Shown one piece after another: positions 6,473-14,781 of a DNA stretch of 64,000 bases (position 1 is the stretch's first letter; the number at the start of each line of letters is the position of its first letter). The notes beneath the pieces are model-generated. The model worked only from the letters and a program-made list of their open reading frames with translations. It did not search any database and had not been told where the DNA came from. A program made the translations under genes and the position numbers. Source of the DNA: an uncultured Bacteroidia bacterium (GTDB lineage: Bacteria > Bacteroidota > Bacteroidia > Bacteroidales > F082); contig CACZZO010000001.1 of NCBI GenBank assembly GCA_902785755.1, positions 62,001 through 126,000 of the forward strand, read 5' to 3'.

Positions 6473-8953
6473 TCATTCTTTGGAAACGAAAGATTTCTTC
6501 ATCACACTCTTCCGATACCACGACCACTTCAGCAACTGCCGGAACACAAACGGCTGGAGCGCGTAGGAAATCATGATGGTCGAGGCCATGCCGATGAGGG
6601 TAATCAGGCCGATGGAACGGATGGCGGGATGCACGGCAAAGAGCAACGAAGCGGTCACGATGACGAGGATGATCGCCGAGAAGAAGATGGCCACTTTGTG
6701 CCAAGTCAGAATGTCGTGGCTGCCGGTTCGCGCCTCGGCAAGCAGGCCTTCCGTGATGAAGATGCTGTAGTCAACGCCCACGCCAAAGATGAAGGTGGCA
6801 ATGACGATGTTGATGAGGTTGAACTCCAAGCCGAGCAAGACCATGTAGCCCTGCACCATGAACCAACTGAGCACCATCGGGAGGAAGGAAAGGAGTGCCG
6901 TGATGATGTTGCGGAACGAAACCAGCAAGATAATCAGCACGAAGAGCGACGAAATCCACACGGCGATGTTGAAGTCGTCGTGGATGATTTCAACCATGCT
7001 CTTGCAGTAGTAGAACGGCTCCAAAACGAAGGTCTTGGGGTTGGTGACGAGCGCGTCGGTGGCGATGTCTTTCTCGTCAAAACGCATGGAAACGTCGGTG
7101 AATACCATGTATTGGTTGTCGGCGTTGCACTCGATGAAGTTGCCCAAAAGGTTTTCGGGCACCACGCCGCTTTCCATCAGCGAGGCAGGCTCGTAGTCAG
7201 CGTTCAGCATCTCCTTGAAGTCGTAGAACATCATGGGGTCGAGGCCAAAGTTATGTGCGCCCTTGTCGACTTGCGCAATGGCGAAGGCTTTGCGCTCGTC
7301 GGTCCAAAACTCGTTCCACGCGGCAATGCGCTGTTCTTGGTCGGCCATCGTCACAAACAGTTTGGGAATGAAACTCGTATAGTTGTGTACGACGTCATTT
7401 TGATGCAAAGTGTCAAGTATCACCATCAGCGACTTGTCGGCCTCCAAAGCCTCGTCGATGTCGGTGCTGACGGTGGCAAAATAGAGGTGGAAGAAGCCGT
7501 CATTGTTCTTTTCGTTGAAGAGGCTTTCGGCTTCCACTTCGGCTGGCGAGTTGTAGTCGAGGTTGCGCAAGTCGCTGTCAAACTTCACTTTGGGTGAGAA
7601 AACGATACCGATAACCACGAGCACAACAATGAGTACAAGGAACCATTTATTGCGGTCGAAGGGCAGGTTGTTGAGGCGCGAGATGGTTCTGAAGGTCTTG
7701 CTGTCGGTGTTGGTGTGACGTTTAGGCAGGAAATGCGGCAAGAAGATGAGTGCGAACAAGGTGCTTCCCAACAGCGCAAACGAGGCGAACATGCCGAAAT
7801 CGCGGAGCAGGTCGCTCTCGGTGAAGAGTAGACTGCAAAACGCGCCAACCGTGGTGATGCAGCCCAAAAACACGGGCGTCGATTCGTCGGAAAGTAGCCT
7901 TTCTGGGTCACCGACAAAAAAATGGTGAATCAGCACATGCAGGCAATAACTGATGGCCACGCCCAGCACTATCGCGCCCAAGCCAAGGGCCATGAGCGAC
8001 ATTCCGCCTTTGATCCAAAAGATGCAGGCCATAGAGAACGCCGTGCCGTAAATGATGGGCAACAGCAGTTCCCAAATGAACGACAAACTCCTAAAGCACA
8101 GCCAAATAAGGATAAGAATCAGGACGAGCGAGATGCCTACCGTCAGGACGAGGTCGGAACGGATGCGGCCAGCGTTTGAAACGCTTCCGATGGGGTCGCC
8201 ATGCGCGTGTACTTTTACATCGGGATGTTCGGCTTCAAATTCCATTTGCGCCTTCGATAGCATTCGGCTAAACTCGGTGGAAGCCTTGGAATCCAACGAC
8301 TTGAACGCTGGAGCGAGGTAGGCGAGGGCCACGGTGCTGTCGGGGCAGAAAAGGTGTCCATCGATGATGTTGTAGCCCGTGGAAACGCTTTGCAACACCT
8401 CACCAAGCACCACGCCACGCAAGTTGAGCGGGTCGTAGGCAATGGCTTGGGTGAGCTCGCCCGTTTCGTCTTCCATCATTTGCCCATAGTTGACCCACAT
8501 TTGCTTCTCAATGGCTTCGGGTTCAAGCGCTTTCGCAAATCCGCGATAGGCCGAAGTGTCGATGAAGGAGGGGATGTGCTCGATGACGAAGTCGAGGGCA
8601 TTCAACGCCATTTCAGGTTCCATGCGGTATAAGACATTGGAAATGAAGTGGCTTGTCGAGTCCTTCTCGAAAAGCAAATCGACAAACTCATCCGTCCGTT
8701 CGCACAATGTTTGGGGTGGAAGCGGCTCGTTTGCAGAGGTCACCTGAATGTAGATTTTGTCCTTCAATTGGATGGAACTGAACGCCAATTGGCTTTCCAC
8801 GCTCGATTCGGGGAGCAGTTTCGAGATGTCTTCCTCGTAGTGCAGTTGAAGTCCGAAGAATAGGAAAACCGCAACAGAGGCCACCATGATGATGTACATC
8901 AAGGCCTTATGGTTGCGGAAGAAGCGGTAAATAGGTAAGAATATTTTGTGCAT
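6473..8953 (-). CDS. MMPL/RND-family exporter
   Basis: An 826-residue inner-membrane protein with the two-fold RND/MMPL layout: an N-terminal membrane segment (about 17-36), a large periplasmic domain (about 37-265), a block of five hydrophobic helices (about 268-420), a linker, a second lone helix near 437-455, a second periplasmic domain and a final five-helix block (about 675-815). Proteins of this family use the proton gradient to move lipids or other hydrophobic molecules out of the inner membrane; the substrate here is unknown. The next conserved genes downstream are fakA and fakB, and a second, truncated MMPL 3' end still overlaps the fakA start, so an original lipid-related MMPL-fakA-fakB order is likely. 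Confidence 0.88.
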   Translation of the reverse strand: MHKIFLPIYRFFRNHKALMYIIMVASVAVFLFFGLQLHYEEDISKLLPESSVESQLAFSSIQLKDKIYIQVTSANEPLPPQTLCERTDEFVDLLFEKDSTSHFISNVLYRMEPEMALNALDFVIEHIPSFIDTSAYRGFAKALEPEAIEKQMWVNYGQMMEDETGELTQAIAYDPLNLRGVVLGEVLQSVSTGYNIIDGHLFCPDSTVALAYLAPAFKSLDSKASTEFSRMLSKAQMEFEAEHPDVKVHAHGDPIGSVSNAGRIRSDLVLTVGISLVLILILIWLCFRSLSFIWELLLPIIYGTAFSMACIFWIKGGMSLMALGLGAIVLGVAISYCLHVLIHHFFVGDPERLLSDESTPVFLGCITTVGAFCSLLFTESDLLRDFGMFASFALLGSTLFALIFLPHFLPKRHTNTDSKTFRTISRLNNLPFDRNKWFLVLIVVLVVIGIVFSPKVKFDSDLRNLDYNSPAEVEAESLFNEKNNDGFFHLYFATVSTDIDEALEADKSLMVILDTLHQNDVVHNYTSFIPKLFVTMADQEQRIAAWNEFWTDERKAFAIAQVDKGAHNFGLDPMMFYDFKEMLNADYEPASLMESGVVPENLLGNFIECNADNQYMVFTDVSMRFDEKDIATDALVTNPKTFVLEPFYYCKSMVEIIHDDFNIAVWISSLFVLIILLVSFRNIITALLSFLPMVLSWFMVQGYMVLLGLEFNLINIVIATFIFGVGVDYSIFITEGLLAEARTGSHDILTWHKVAIFFSAIILVIVTASLLFAVHPAIRSIGLITLIGMASTIMISYALQPFVFRQLLKWSWYRKSVMKKSFVSKE

Positions 8954-8993
8954 TTTATTTTTGATAAGTTGTCAATTCGGTGCTTTTCAGTCC

Positions 8994-9026
8994 AAAAAAG
9001 CCAAGGCGTTTCCACCTCGGCTTTTC
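8994..9026 (-). terminator. Rho-independent terminator after secG
   Basis: On the minus strand AGCCGAGG and CCTTGGCT form an 8-bp stem (one G-T pair) around an 8-nt loop, followed by a run of six T. It closes the pheT-to-secG operon before the MMPL gene. Confidence 0.75.
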
Positions 9027-9047
9027 TGATGGCATCATATAAGAGCC

Positions 9048-9389
9048 TTATTCTTGCCCGGCAGGAGCCTCAGTCGTTGCGGCAGGGGCTTCTGTGGCGG
9101 GGATGTTGGGCATCATGTTCTCAATTTGCGAACTGACTTCGCTCTTCAGGGTGCCTTCCTTGCTGTTTTTTGGGAGCGTGATACTAGACAAGAGGCACAA
9201 TCCAACCAGAATACCGCCCATCCACCAAGTGGCTTTTTCGAGGAAATCGGTCGTCTGGCGCACGCCCATCATTTGGTTGGCACCACCGAAGTTGGAAACC
9301 AAACCACCGCCTTTTGAGTTCTGAACCAGAACAATCAATCCTAATAACACACTGACAATCAGGATTAAAATTACTACTAATGTGTACAT
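9048..9389 (-). CDS. secG: Preprotein translocase subunit SecG
   Basis: SecG is the small accessory subunit of the SecYEG channel in the inner membrane. The 113 residues show the usual pattern: a first membrane helix (about 3-22), the conserved loop VLVQNSKGGGL with its glycine run, FGG and a second helix (about 53-72), then a polar C-terminal tail rich in Ala, Pro and Thr. It is the last gene of the minus-strand operon that begins with pheT, 2 bp after the TPR gene and followed by a terminator. Confidence 0.93.
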   Translation of the reverse strand: MYTLVVILILIVSVLLGLIVLVQNSKGGGLVSNFGGANQMMGVRQTTDFLEKATWWMGGILVGLCLLSSITLPKNSKEGTLKSEVSSQIENMMPNIPATEAPAATTEAPAGQE

Positions 9390-9391
9390 GT

Positions 9392-10222
9392 TTAATTATT
9401 TAATGTTTGACTTTTTTGACTTTCTTGAAGCCGTTCAATTTGGGCTGCAAAATAACGACTTTTTTCTGGATATTTCAAGCCTAATTTTTTATAAATTGAA
9501 ATTGCCTTCTCAAAATAGTTTTGTTGCTCGTATATTTTTGCCAAAGTTTCGCTTACGATGTTCTCTTGGTCGATGATACTGTTTTGGGCTACGGAGATGG
9601 GATTGTAGAACTCGGCCTTGGGGCGCGAGATGCTTGGATTCTCGGTTATGAATTTGTCTATCAGTTCCTTGCGTGAGAGTTTCTTTGGTGCGGGCTTGCC
9701 TGCCTCCTTGCGTTGTTTTTCTTCCTCGATTTCCTTCAGGCGGTTGGCGATGATGGCTTTCAGCTCGTCGATCGACTTGCGCTTTTCTTCCAACAGGGCC
9801 ATTTCGGCGGAAAGTTCCTCGTGGCTGCCGCTGAGGTCGATTTCGGGGATGATGAAGACTTTTTCGCGGATGATGCTACCGTTTTGTTCTTCCTTGGTGT
9901 CGATGGATTCGATGGAGGAGAAGACGTTGTCCTTGGGTTCAAACTCATCGGGAAGGGCTGGAATTTCGGGTTTGCTTTCGAGGCGATGCTTGGCTATCAT
10001 GCTGAGCAAGCGCAACTTATCGCGATTGGGCATGGTGGCAGCGGCGCGTTTCAGTTGGCTGTCGTAGTTGGGACTGCCGATGTTTTGGTAAGCTATGGAA
10101 AGAAGCGCATGAGCGATGGAGAAATAAGGGAAGGTCTTCACCATCTGTTCCACTTCGTCCACGTCATTGCCCTTCATGCGTTCAGGCATTGTCATGTATC
10201 CTATCAGTTGCTTGCTGTCCAT
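9392..10222 (-). CDS. Conserved TPR-containing protein of the lptE-secG cluster
   Basis: A soluble protein of about 276 residues with no signal peptide. The N-terminal part (about 1-75, with FPYFSIAHALLSIAYQ) is helical. The middle is charged, with a likely coiled coil around EEKRKSIDELKAIIANRLKE, and the C-terminal 50 residues (ETLAKIYEQQNYFEKAISIY) look like one tetratricopeptide hairpin. The ATG at 10222 is taken; GTG and TTG codons just upstream are possible. It lies 2 bp after lptE and just before secG, an order I recall as common in Bacteroidota. No function is known to me; an envelope-related role is only a guess from context. Confidence 0.75.
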   Translation of the reverse strand: MDSKQLIGYMTMPERMKGNDVDEVEQMVKTFPYFSIAHALLSIAYQNIGSPNYDSQLKRAAATMPNRDKLRLLSMIAKHRLESKPEIPALPDEFEPKDNVFSSIESIDTKEEQNGSIIREKVFIIPEIDLSGSHEELSAEMALLEEKRKSIDELKAIIANRLKEIEEEKQRKEAGKPAPKKLSRKELIDKFITENPSISRPKAEFYNPISVAQNSIIDQENIVSETLAKIYEQQNYFEKAISIYKKLGLKYPEKSRYFAAQIERLQESQKSQTLNN

Positions 10223-10224
10223 AA

Positions 10225-10728
10225 TCACCAATTTACCAATGCTTTATTGAAAATGTCTTCTACCAATTGCTCTGTGATGGTTGTCGTGAGTGCCTCTTGC
10301 ACCGCGTTCAGGTCTTGGTCGCTGGGGTAGTCTTCGTATCGCGAGAAACTTTGTTCAAAGTCCTTCGTTTCATCGATGCGGTTGCTGAATCGCACGTTGA
10401 CCGTGATGGTGAGTCGGTTCATGGCGGCGGTCTGCCCCGAGGTGATGGCCACAGGCATGGTCTTGTAGTCGGTGATTTCGCCTTCAAAGGCGATGTCGCC
10501 GCCCGATTCCACCATGTCTAATGTGGTTTGGTTGGTCATGGCGTCGCGCAAAGCGTTGGTGAAGATGTTGCTCAACATCGGGTTGACGAGTTGGGCGTGG
10601 TTCGGGAAATAGTCCACGGAAACGGTTTTGGCCTCAGCGGGAATCGATGCGCCCGAGAAGGAATAAAAGCCGCAACTATGGCTCATAAGAGCCAAAACAA
10701 CAACCACTATTAACGCCTTGATTTTCAT
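10225..10728 (-). CDS. lptE: LptE-family LPS assembly lipoprotein
   Basis: LptE is the outer-membrane lipoprotein that plugs and assists LptD in placing lipopolysaccharide on the cell surface. The 167 residues start with a signal peptide ending in the lipobox-like SHSC, so Cys19 is the likely acylated residue. The next segment, GFYSFSGASIPAEAKTVSV, is the hallmark of the Bacteroidota LptE family, and ITVNVRFSNRIDETKDFEQSF gives the expected beta strands. The start codon overlaps the stop of the upstream sigma-54 activator gene (ATGA overlap), so the two are coupled. Confidence 0.88.
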   Translation of the reverse strand: MKIKALIVVVVLALMSHSCGFYSFSGASIPAEAKTVSVDYFPNHAQLVNPMLSNIFTNALRDAMTNQTTLDMVESGGDIAFEGEITDYKTMPVAITSGQTAAMNRLTITVNVRFSNRIDETKDFEQSFSRYEDYPSDQDLNAVQEALTTTITEQLVEDIFNKALVNW

Positions 10729-11984
10729 AAATCTATGCCGTATTCGTTGATTTTGCGGTAAAGTGTGCGCTCACTAATGCCCAAAGCTTTGGCCGCGTCC
10801 TTTCGCTTACCGCGATGGGCTTCCAAAGCTTTGATAATCATTTCTTTCTCATGGTGTTCGAGGGAAAGCGTTTCGGGCGTTGAGCTATTGGTCATTGAGC
10901 TTGTCGAAATGACCCCATAGTGCGAAGTTTCCTCGGCGGGAATGAACTCGGCATATTCCTGCTCACTAACCTCTGGCTCATCGTGGCTTACCCGCGTAAC
11001 TACCGTGTCGCCGATTTGTGTGACCGAATTGGGTTGCACGTATGTCGGCTCCATCGGGCGACTGCCGCTCATATTATTGACTTGCGCACGAAGTTCGGCA
11101 ATGTCTTTTTTCATGTCGAACAGTACGCGATAAAGCAGGTCGCGCTCCGACATGCCCTCGGGCGTGTCCTCGCGGGGTAGCAATACGGGTAAATTGTTTA
11201 TCACCCTGTTAGGCAGATACTTGGCCAAGGTCTCAGTCGTGATGTTGCGGTCGGTTTCCATGATGGAAATCTGCTCCGTGACGTTCTTCAGTTGGCGCAC
11301 ATTGCCGTCCCAACGGTAGTTTTCCAGCATTTTCACGGCCTCGGGTGTCAAAGTGATGGCAGGGATGTGGTTGCGCTCGGCGAAATCGGCGGCAAACTTC
11401 CTGAACAAGAGGGGAATGTCGGCCTTCCTTTCGCGCAAGGCGGGAATATGAATCGGGATGGTGTTCAACCTATAATAAAGGTCTTCGCGGAAACGCCCGC
11501 GCTCAATGGCCACGGGCAAATCCACATTGGTGGCGGCCACGATTCTGACATCGGTTTTCATCACCTTGTTGCCGCCCACGCGGATGAACTCGCCGTTTTC
11601 GAGCACGCGCAAAAGCCTCGCTTGGGTGGAAAGCGGCAACTCACCGACCTCGTCCAAAAACAAGGTGCCTTTGTCAGCAATCTCGAAATAGCCCTTGCGC
11701 TCGTTGACGGCACCCGTGAAGGAACCTTTTTCGTGTCCAAACAGCTCAGAGTCAATGGTTCCCTCGGGAATGGCGCCGCAGTTCACGGCAAAATATTGGC
11801 CATGCTTGCGGGTGCTGTTTTGGTGGATGATCTTCGGAAACACGTCCTTACCTGTGCCGCTCTCGCCCGTGATGAGCACGGTGAGGTCGGTGGCGGCCAC
11901 TTGCGCGGCTATGCCAATGGCGCGGTCCAATTCGGGGTCGGTGCCGATGATGCCGAAGGTGCGTTTTATTGCTTGTACGTCCAT
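10725..11984 (-). CDS. Sigma-54-dependent transcriptional activator lacking a sensor domain
   Basis: A bacterial enhancer-binding protein of 419 residues. The AAA+ domain starts almost at the N-terminus: Walker A is GESGTGKDVF, the sigma-54 contact loop is GSFTGA (usually GAFTGA) within ELFGHEKGSFTGAVNE, Walker B is GTLFLDEV, and the arginine-finger region is GRFREDLYYRLN. The C-terminus has a Fis-type helix-turn-helix (about 385-415, GISERTLYRKINEYG). There is no receiver or PAS domain, so activity must be set by level or by a partner. A variable linker (about 280-375) holds a short interspersed repeat read in frame. The ATG at 11984 is chosen because upstream residues lack conserved look. 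It sits between pheT and lptE. The sigma factor it needs is encoded at 29.9-31.4 kb. Confidence 0.88.
   Translation of the reverse strand: MDVQAIKRTFGIIGTDPELDRAIGIAAQVAATDLTVLITGESGTGKDVFPKIIHQNSTRKHGQYFAVNCGAIPEGTIDSELFGHEKGSFTGAVNERKGYFEIADKGTLFLDEVGELPLSTQARLLRVLENGEFIRVGGNKVMKTDVRIVAATNVDLPVAIERGRFREDLYYRLNTIPIHIPALRERKADIPLLFRKFAADFAERNHIPAITLTPEAVKMLENYRWDGNVRQLKNVTEQISIMETDRNITTETLAKYLPNRVINNLPVLLPREDTPEGMSERDLLYRVLFDMKKDIAELRAQVNNMSGSRPMEPTYVQPNSVTQIGDTVVTRVSHDEPEVSEQEYAEFIPAEETSHYGVISTSSMTNSSTPETLSLEHHEKEMIIKALEAHRGKRKDAAKALGISERTLYRKINEYGIDL
10893..10913. repeat. TTCGACA-type interspersed repeat inside a coding region
   Basis: The sequence CATTGAGCTTGTCGAAATG matches the repeat arms at 25463-25513 and 31391-31457. 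It lies in the linker of the sigma-54 activator and is read in frame as VISTSSMTN, just before the Fis-type DNA-binding domain. Confidence 0.7.
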
Positions 11985-12065
11985 GTCGTGTTTTCTATCA
12001 GCAGGGCTTGCCATATCGCGGTAGCGACAACGGGGCATGCCCCGTTGTTGGCAAAGCCCAGCCAT

Positions 12066-14534
12066 TTATCTCAATATTCCTCCCAATTCTTTCTCCATCG
12101 CGCTTTGGATTTTCCCCATCGTCTTCTCAATCACCTTGTCGGTGAGGGTGGTGGTGGGCGACATCAGCACAAAGCTCATGGCGTATTGTTTCTTGCCTGC
12201 CGGAATCTTCTCGCCTTCGTAAACGTCGAACAGGCTCATCGATTGCAAAATCTTGTTCTCTGCGCCCATGGCGACTTTCTTCACTGTGTCGAAGGTGACG
12301 TTCTTGTCAAAAATCATGGCGAGGTCGCGGCGCACGGCGGGGAACTTCGACAGCGGCTCGAAATGCACTTCCTTGGACTTGGCCAGGCATTGCATCATCA
12401 GCGTCCAATTTAAGGTGGCGTAAAACACGTCTTTTTTCAGATCGAAGTGCTTTAAGGTCTTCTTGCTGAGTTTGCCAAGGGTTGCAATTTCTTGTTCGTC
12501 AATGCAATAGGTGGTGGCATAGTCGAAATGCGGCAGGTTGGATTCTTTGGCTTCGAGAGCCTTGAAATCGAACTTGAAATGGTTGAGCACGCCCATGACG
12601 TATTCTTTCAGGTCGAAGTAATCGATGGCCTTGGCCGGGGCGTTCCACAACTCGGCTTGCTTGTTGCCCGTGAGGAACAGGTCGAGGCAGGTGTGCTCGG
12701 TGTAGGGTTTCAACGGCTGTTTTTCGTCGCCAACTTTCGTTCCGTCAAAGAAATACACGTTGCCGAACTCGAAGAACTTCATGTCGCTGACCTTGCGGTT
12801 TTGGTTGAAGGCAAGGCTTTCCAATCCGCCCCACATCAGGGTTTGGCGCATCACGTTGAGGTCGCTGCTGAGCGGGTTCAGAATCTTCACGTTCTTTTCC
12901 GGCTCGAAAGCGGGGAAGGCCTCGCTGTAGGCGGCCTTGGTGAGCGAGTTGTTCATAATCTCGTAGAAACCGTTGGCGACGAGCATGTCGCTGATTTTCT
13001 GCTGCATCTTGTCGGCATCGGGTTTGGCGGCGCGACTGATGGAGGCATGAACGCGGCTCGGGATTTCGATGTTGTCGTAGCCGTAAATGCGTAGAATTTC
13101 CTCGACCACATCGGCGGGACGGGTCACGTCGACCTTGCTGGTGTGTACATCCACCACAACGTGTTTGTCGTCTTGTTCAATAACTTGACATTCAAGGCTC
13201 TTTAATATATTGACGGCTTGGGTCGGGTCGATGACCTTGCCAGCCATTTTGTTCAAATAATCAAACTTCAAGTCCACGCGGGCAGGGGCGAAGTCGCCGT
13301 TTTTCACGTCCTTGATTTCGGAAGAAATCGTTCCGCCGGCCAACTCCTTTATTAATAAGGCGGCGCGTTTCAGGGCGTAAAGGGTGATGTTCGGGTCGGC
13401 ACCGCGCTCGTAGCGGAACGAGGCATCGGTTTGCAGACCGTGATATTTGGCCGTTTTGCGGATGCTGGTGGGGTTGAAGTAGGCACTTTCGAGGAAAATG
13501 TTGGTCGTTTCCATCGTCACGCCCGACTTCTGTCCGCCAAACACACCGCCGATGCACATAGGTTCTTCGGCGTTGCAAATCATCAGGTTACGGCTGTTGA
13601 GTTTGCGCTCCACGCCGTCCAAGGTGACGAAAGGCGTGCCTTCGGGCAAGCATTTCACCACCACCTTCTTGCCCGCGACTTTGTCGGCATCGAAGGCATG
13701 AAGCGGCTGTCCGACTTCCATCAACACGAAGTTGGTGATGTCCACAATATTATTAATGCTGCGGATGCCCACGGCGGCAAGGCGGTTCTTGAGCCAAGCC
13801 GGCGACTCGCCGACTTTCACGCCGCTGATGGTCACGCCCGAATAGCGCGGGCAGGCCTGCGTGTCTTCAACGACTACTTCGATGTCCAAGTCGTGGTTTT
13901 CCACCTTGAAGTCTTCGACCGAGGGACGGATGAGGTGGTATTTCGTGGTGTTCTCGCGCTGGTTGAGGGCGGCCACGAGGTCGCGGGCAGAGCCAATGTG
14001 CGAGGTGGCGTCGCTGCGGTTGGCAGTGAGGCCGATTTCAATCGTATAGTCCTCTTCCACAGGAAAATAGAACGATGCTGGTTTGCCCACTTCGTAATCC
14101 TCGGGCAGCACCATGATGCCTTCGTGAGAGGTGCCCAGTTGCAGCTCGTCCTCGGCGCAAATCATGCCTTCGCTCACTTCGCCGCGAATCTTGCCCTTCT
14201 TGATGGTGATGTGTTCGTCGCCAATCCAAAGTTCGGTGTTGATGGTGGCCACGAGCACCTTCTGGCCTGCCGCCACGTTGGGCGCGCCGCACACGATGTG
14301 TAGCGGTTCCTCGCCGCCCACATCGACGGTGGTGATGTGCAGGTGGTCGGAGTTGGGGTGGTCGATGCAGGTGAGCACCTTGCCCACGACGACACCTTTC
14401 AGTGCGCCTTTCACCGACTCAAAACGTTCCAAGTCTTCCACTTCGAGGCCCGTGGAGGTCAATATCTCGCTGACTTTCTCAGCCGAATAATCGCAGTTGA
14501 CGTATTGTTTCAACCAGTTATAGGAAATCTTCAT
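12066..14534 (-). CDS. pheT: Phenylalanyl-tRNA synthetase beta subunit
   Basis: PheT is the structural and editing subunit of the alpha2-beta2 enzyme that charges tRNA-Phe. The 822 residues follow the bacterial layout: an N-terminal start MKISYNWLKQYV, a tRNA-binding EMAP-like domain (about 40-150, with HPNSDHLHITTVDVG), B3/B4 editing domain (about 210-375, with VGQPLHAFDADKV), B5 domain (about 400-475), a pseudo-catalytic core, and a C-terminal ferredoxin-like anticodon-binding domain (about 730-822, FPAVRRDLAMIFD). The gene leads a minus-strand operon with a sigma-54 activator, lptE, a TPR gene and secG. A TAnnTTTG promoter lies 24 bp upstream. Confidence 0.97.
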   Translation of the reverse strand: MKISYNWLKQYVNCDYSAEKVSEILTSTGLEVEDLERFESVKGALKGVVVGKVLTCIDHPNSDHLHITTVDVGGEEPLHIVCGAPNVAAGQKVLVATINTELWIGDEHITIKKGKIRGEVSEGMICAEDELQLGTSHEGIMVLPEDYEVGKPASFYFPVEEDYTIEIGLTANRSDATSHIGSARDLVAALNQRENTTKYHLIRPSVEDFKVENHDLDIEVVVEDTQACPRYSGVTISGVKVGESPAWLKNRLAAVGIRSINNIVDITNFVLMEVGQPLHAFDADKVAGKKVVVKCLPEGTPFVTLDGVERKLNSRNLMICNAEEPMCIGGVFGGQKSGVTMETTNIFLESAYFNPTSIRKTAKYHGLQTDASFRYERGADPNITLYALKRAALLIKELAGGTISSEIKDVKNGDFAPARVDLKFDYLNKMAGKVIDPTQAVNILKSLECQVIEQDDKHVVVDVHTSKVDVTRPADVVEEILRIYGYDNIEIPSRVHASISRAAKPDADKMQQKISDMLVANGFYEIMNNSLTKAAYSEAFPAFEPEKNVKILNPLSSDLNVMRQTLMWGGLESLAFNQNRKVSDMKFFEFGNVYFFDGTKVGDEKQPLKPYTEHTCLDLFLTGNKQAELWNAPAKAIDYFDLKEYVMGVLNHFKFDFKALEAKESNLPHFDYATTYCIDEQEIATLGKLSKKTLKHFDLKKDVFYATLNWTLMMQCLAKSKEVHFEPLSKFPAVRRDLAMIFDKNVTFDTVKKVAMGAENKILQSMSLFDVYEGEKIPAGKKQYAMSFVLMSPTTTLTDKVIEKTMGKIQSAMEKELGGILR

Positions 14535-14557
14535 TGTCGTAGATTTTTATTGAGCGG

Positions 14558-14565
14558 CAAAAATA
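14558..14565 (-). promoter_or_regulatory. -7 promoter box for the pheT operon
   Basis: TATTTTTG on the minus strand, followed by CCG, 24 bp upstream of the pheT ATG. I see no TTG at the usual distance further upstream. Confidence 0.65.
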
Positions 14566-14630
14566 CGAAATTCTGACAAAATGTCACGCGGAAAATATGA
14601 AAGACTTTTGATTAGAGGTTTTTGATTTTG

Positions 14631-14722
14631 CCAAGTGCCTCGATGAAAATCGGCCAAGTGCCTCGATAAAAACTCGCCAAGTGCCTCGATAAAAACTCGC
14701 CAAGTGCCTCGATAAATTTTTC
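14631..14722. repeat. Four tandem 23-bp repeats upstream of a DUF4143 ATPase
   Basis: Units start at 14631, 14654, 14677 and 14700, all beginning CCAAGTGCCTCGAT. Units 2 and 3 are identical; unit 1 differs at a few bases and unit 4 diverges after base 17. The array ends 6 bp before the likely -33 TTG of the ATPase promoter, so it may be an operator array; it has no spacers and is not a CRISPR. Confidence 0.9.
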
Positions 14723-14727
14723 AAAAG

Positions 14728-14760
14728 TTGTTCATAATCAAAAAGAAATTACTATTTTTG
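14728..14760 (+). promoter_or_regulatory. Promoter of the second DUF4143 ATPase
   Basis: TTG at 14728-14730, a 22-bp spacer, then TATTTTTG at 14753-14760 followed by GCAGCGTGAA. The same GCAGCGTGAA follows the promoter of the DUF234 ATPase at 16242. Confidence 0.7.
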
Positions 14761-14781
14761 CAGCGTGAAAAATTTGAATCT

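Noticed and set aside
6473..8953. Idea that the MMPL gene is truncated by the ATPase insertion
   Set aside because: The protein has both five-helix blocks and a normal C-terminus with a stop at 6473; only the second copy of the end is a remnant.
14631..14722. Direct repeats that might be taken for a CRISPR array
   Set aside because: Units are contiguous with no spacers, only four in number, and no cas genes are near.
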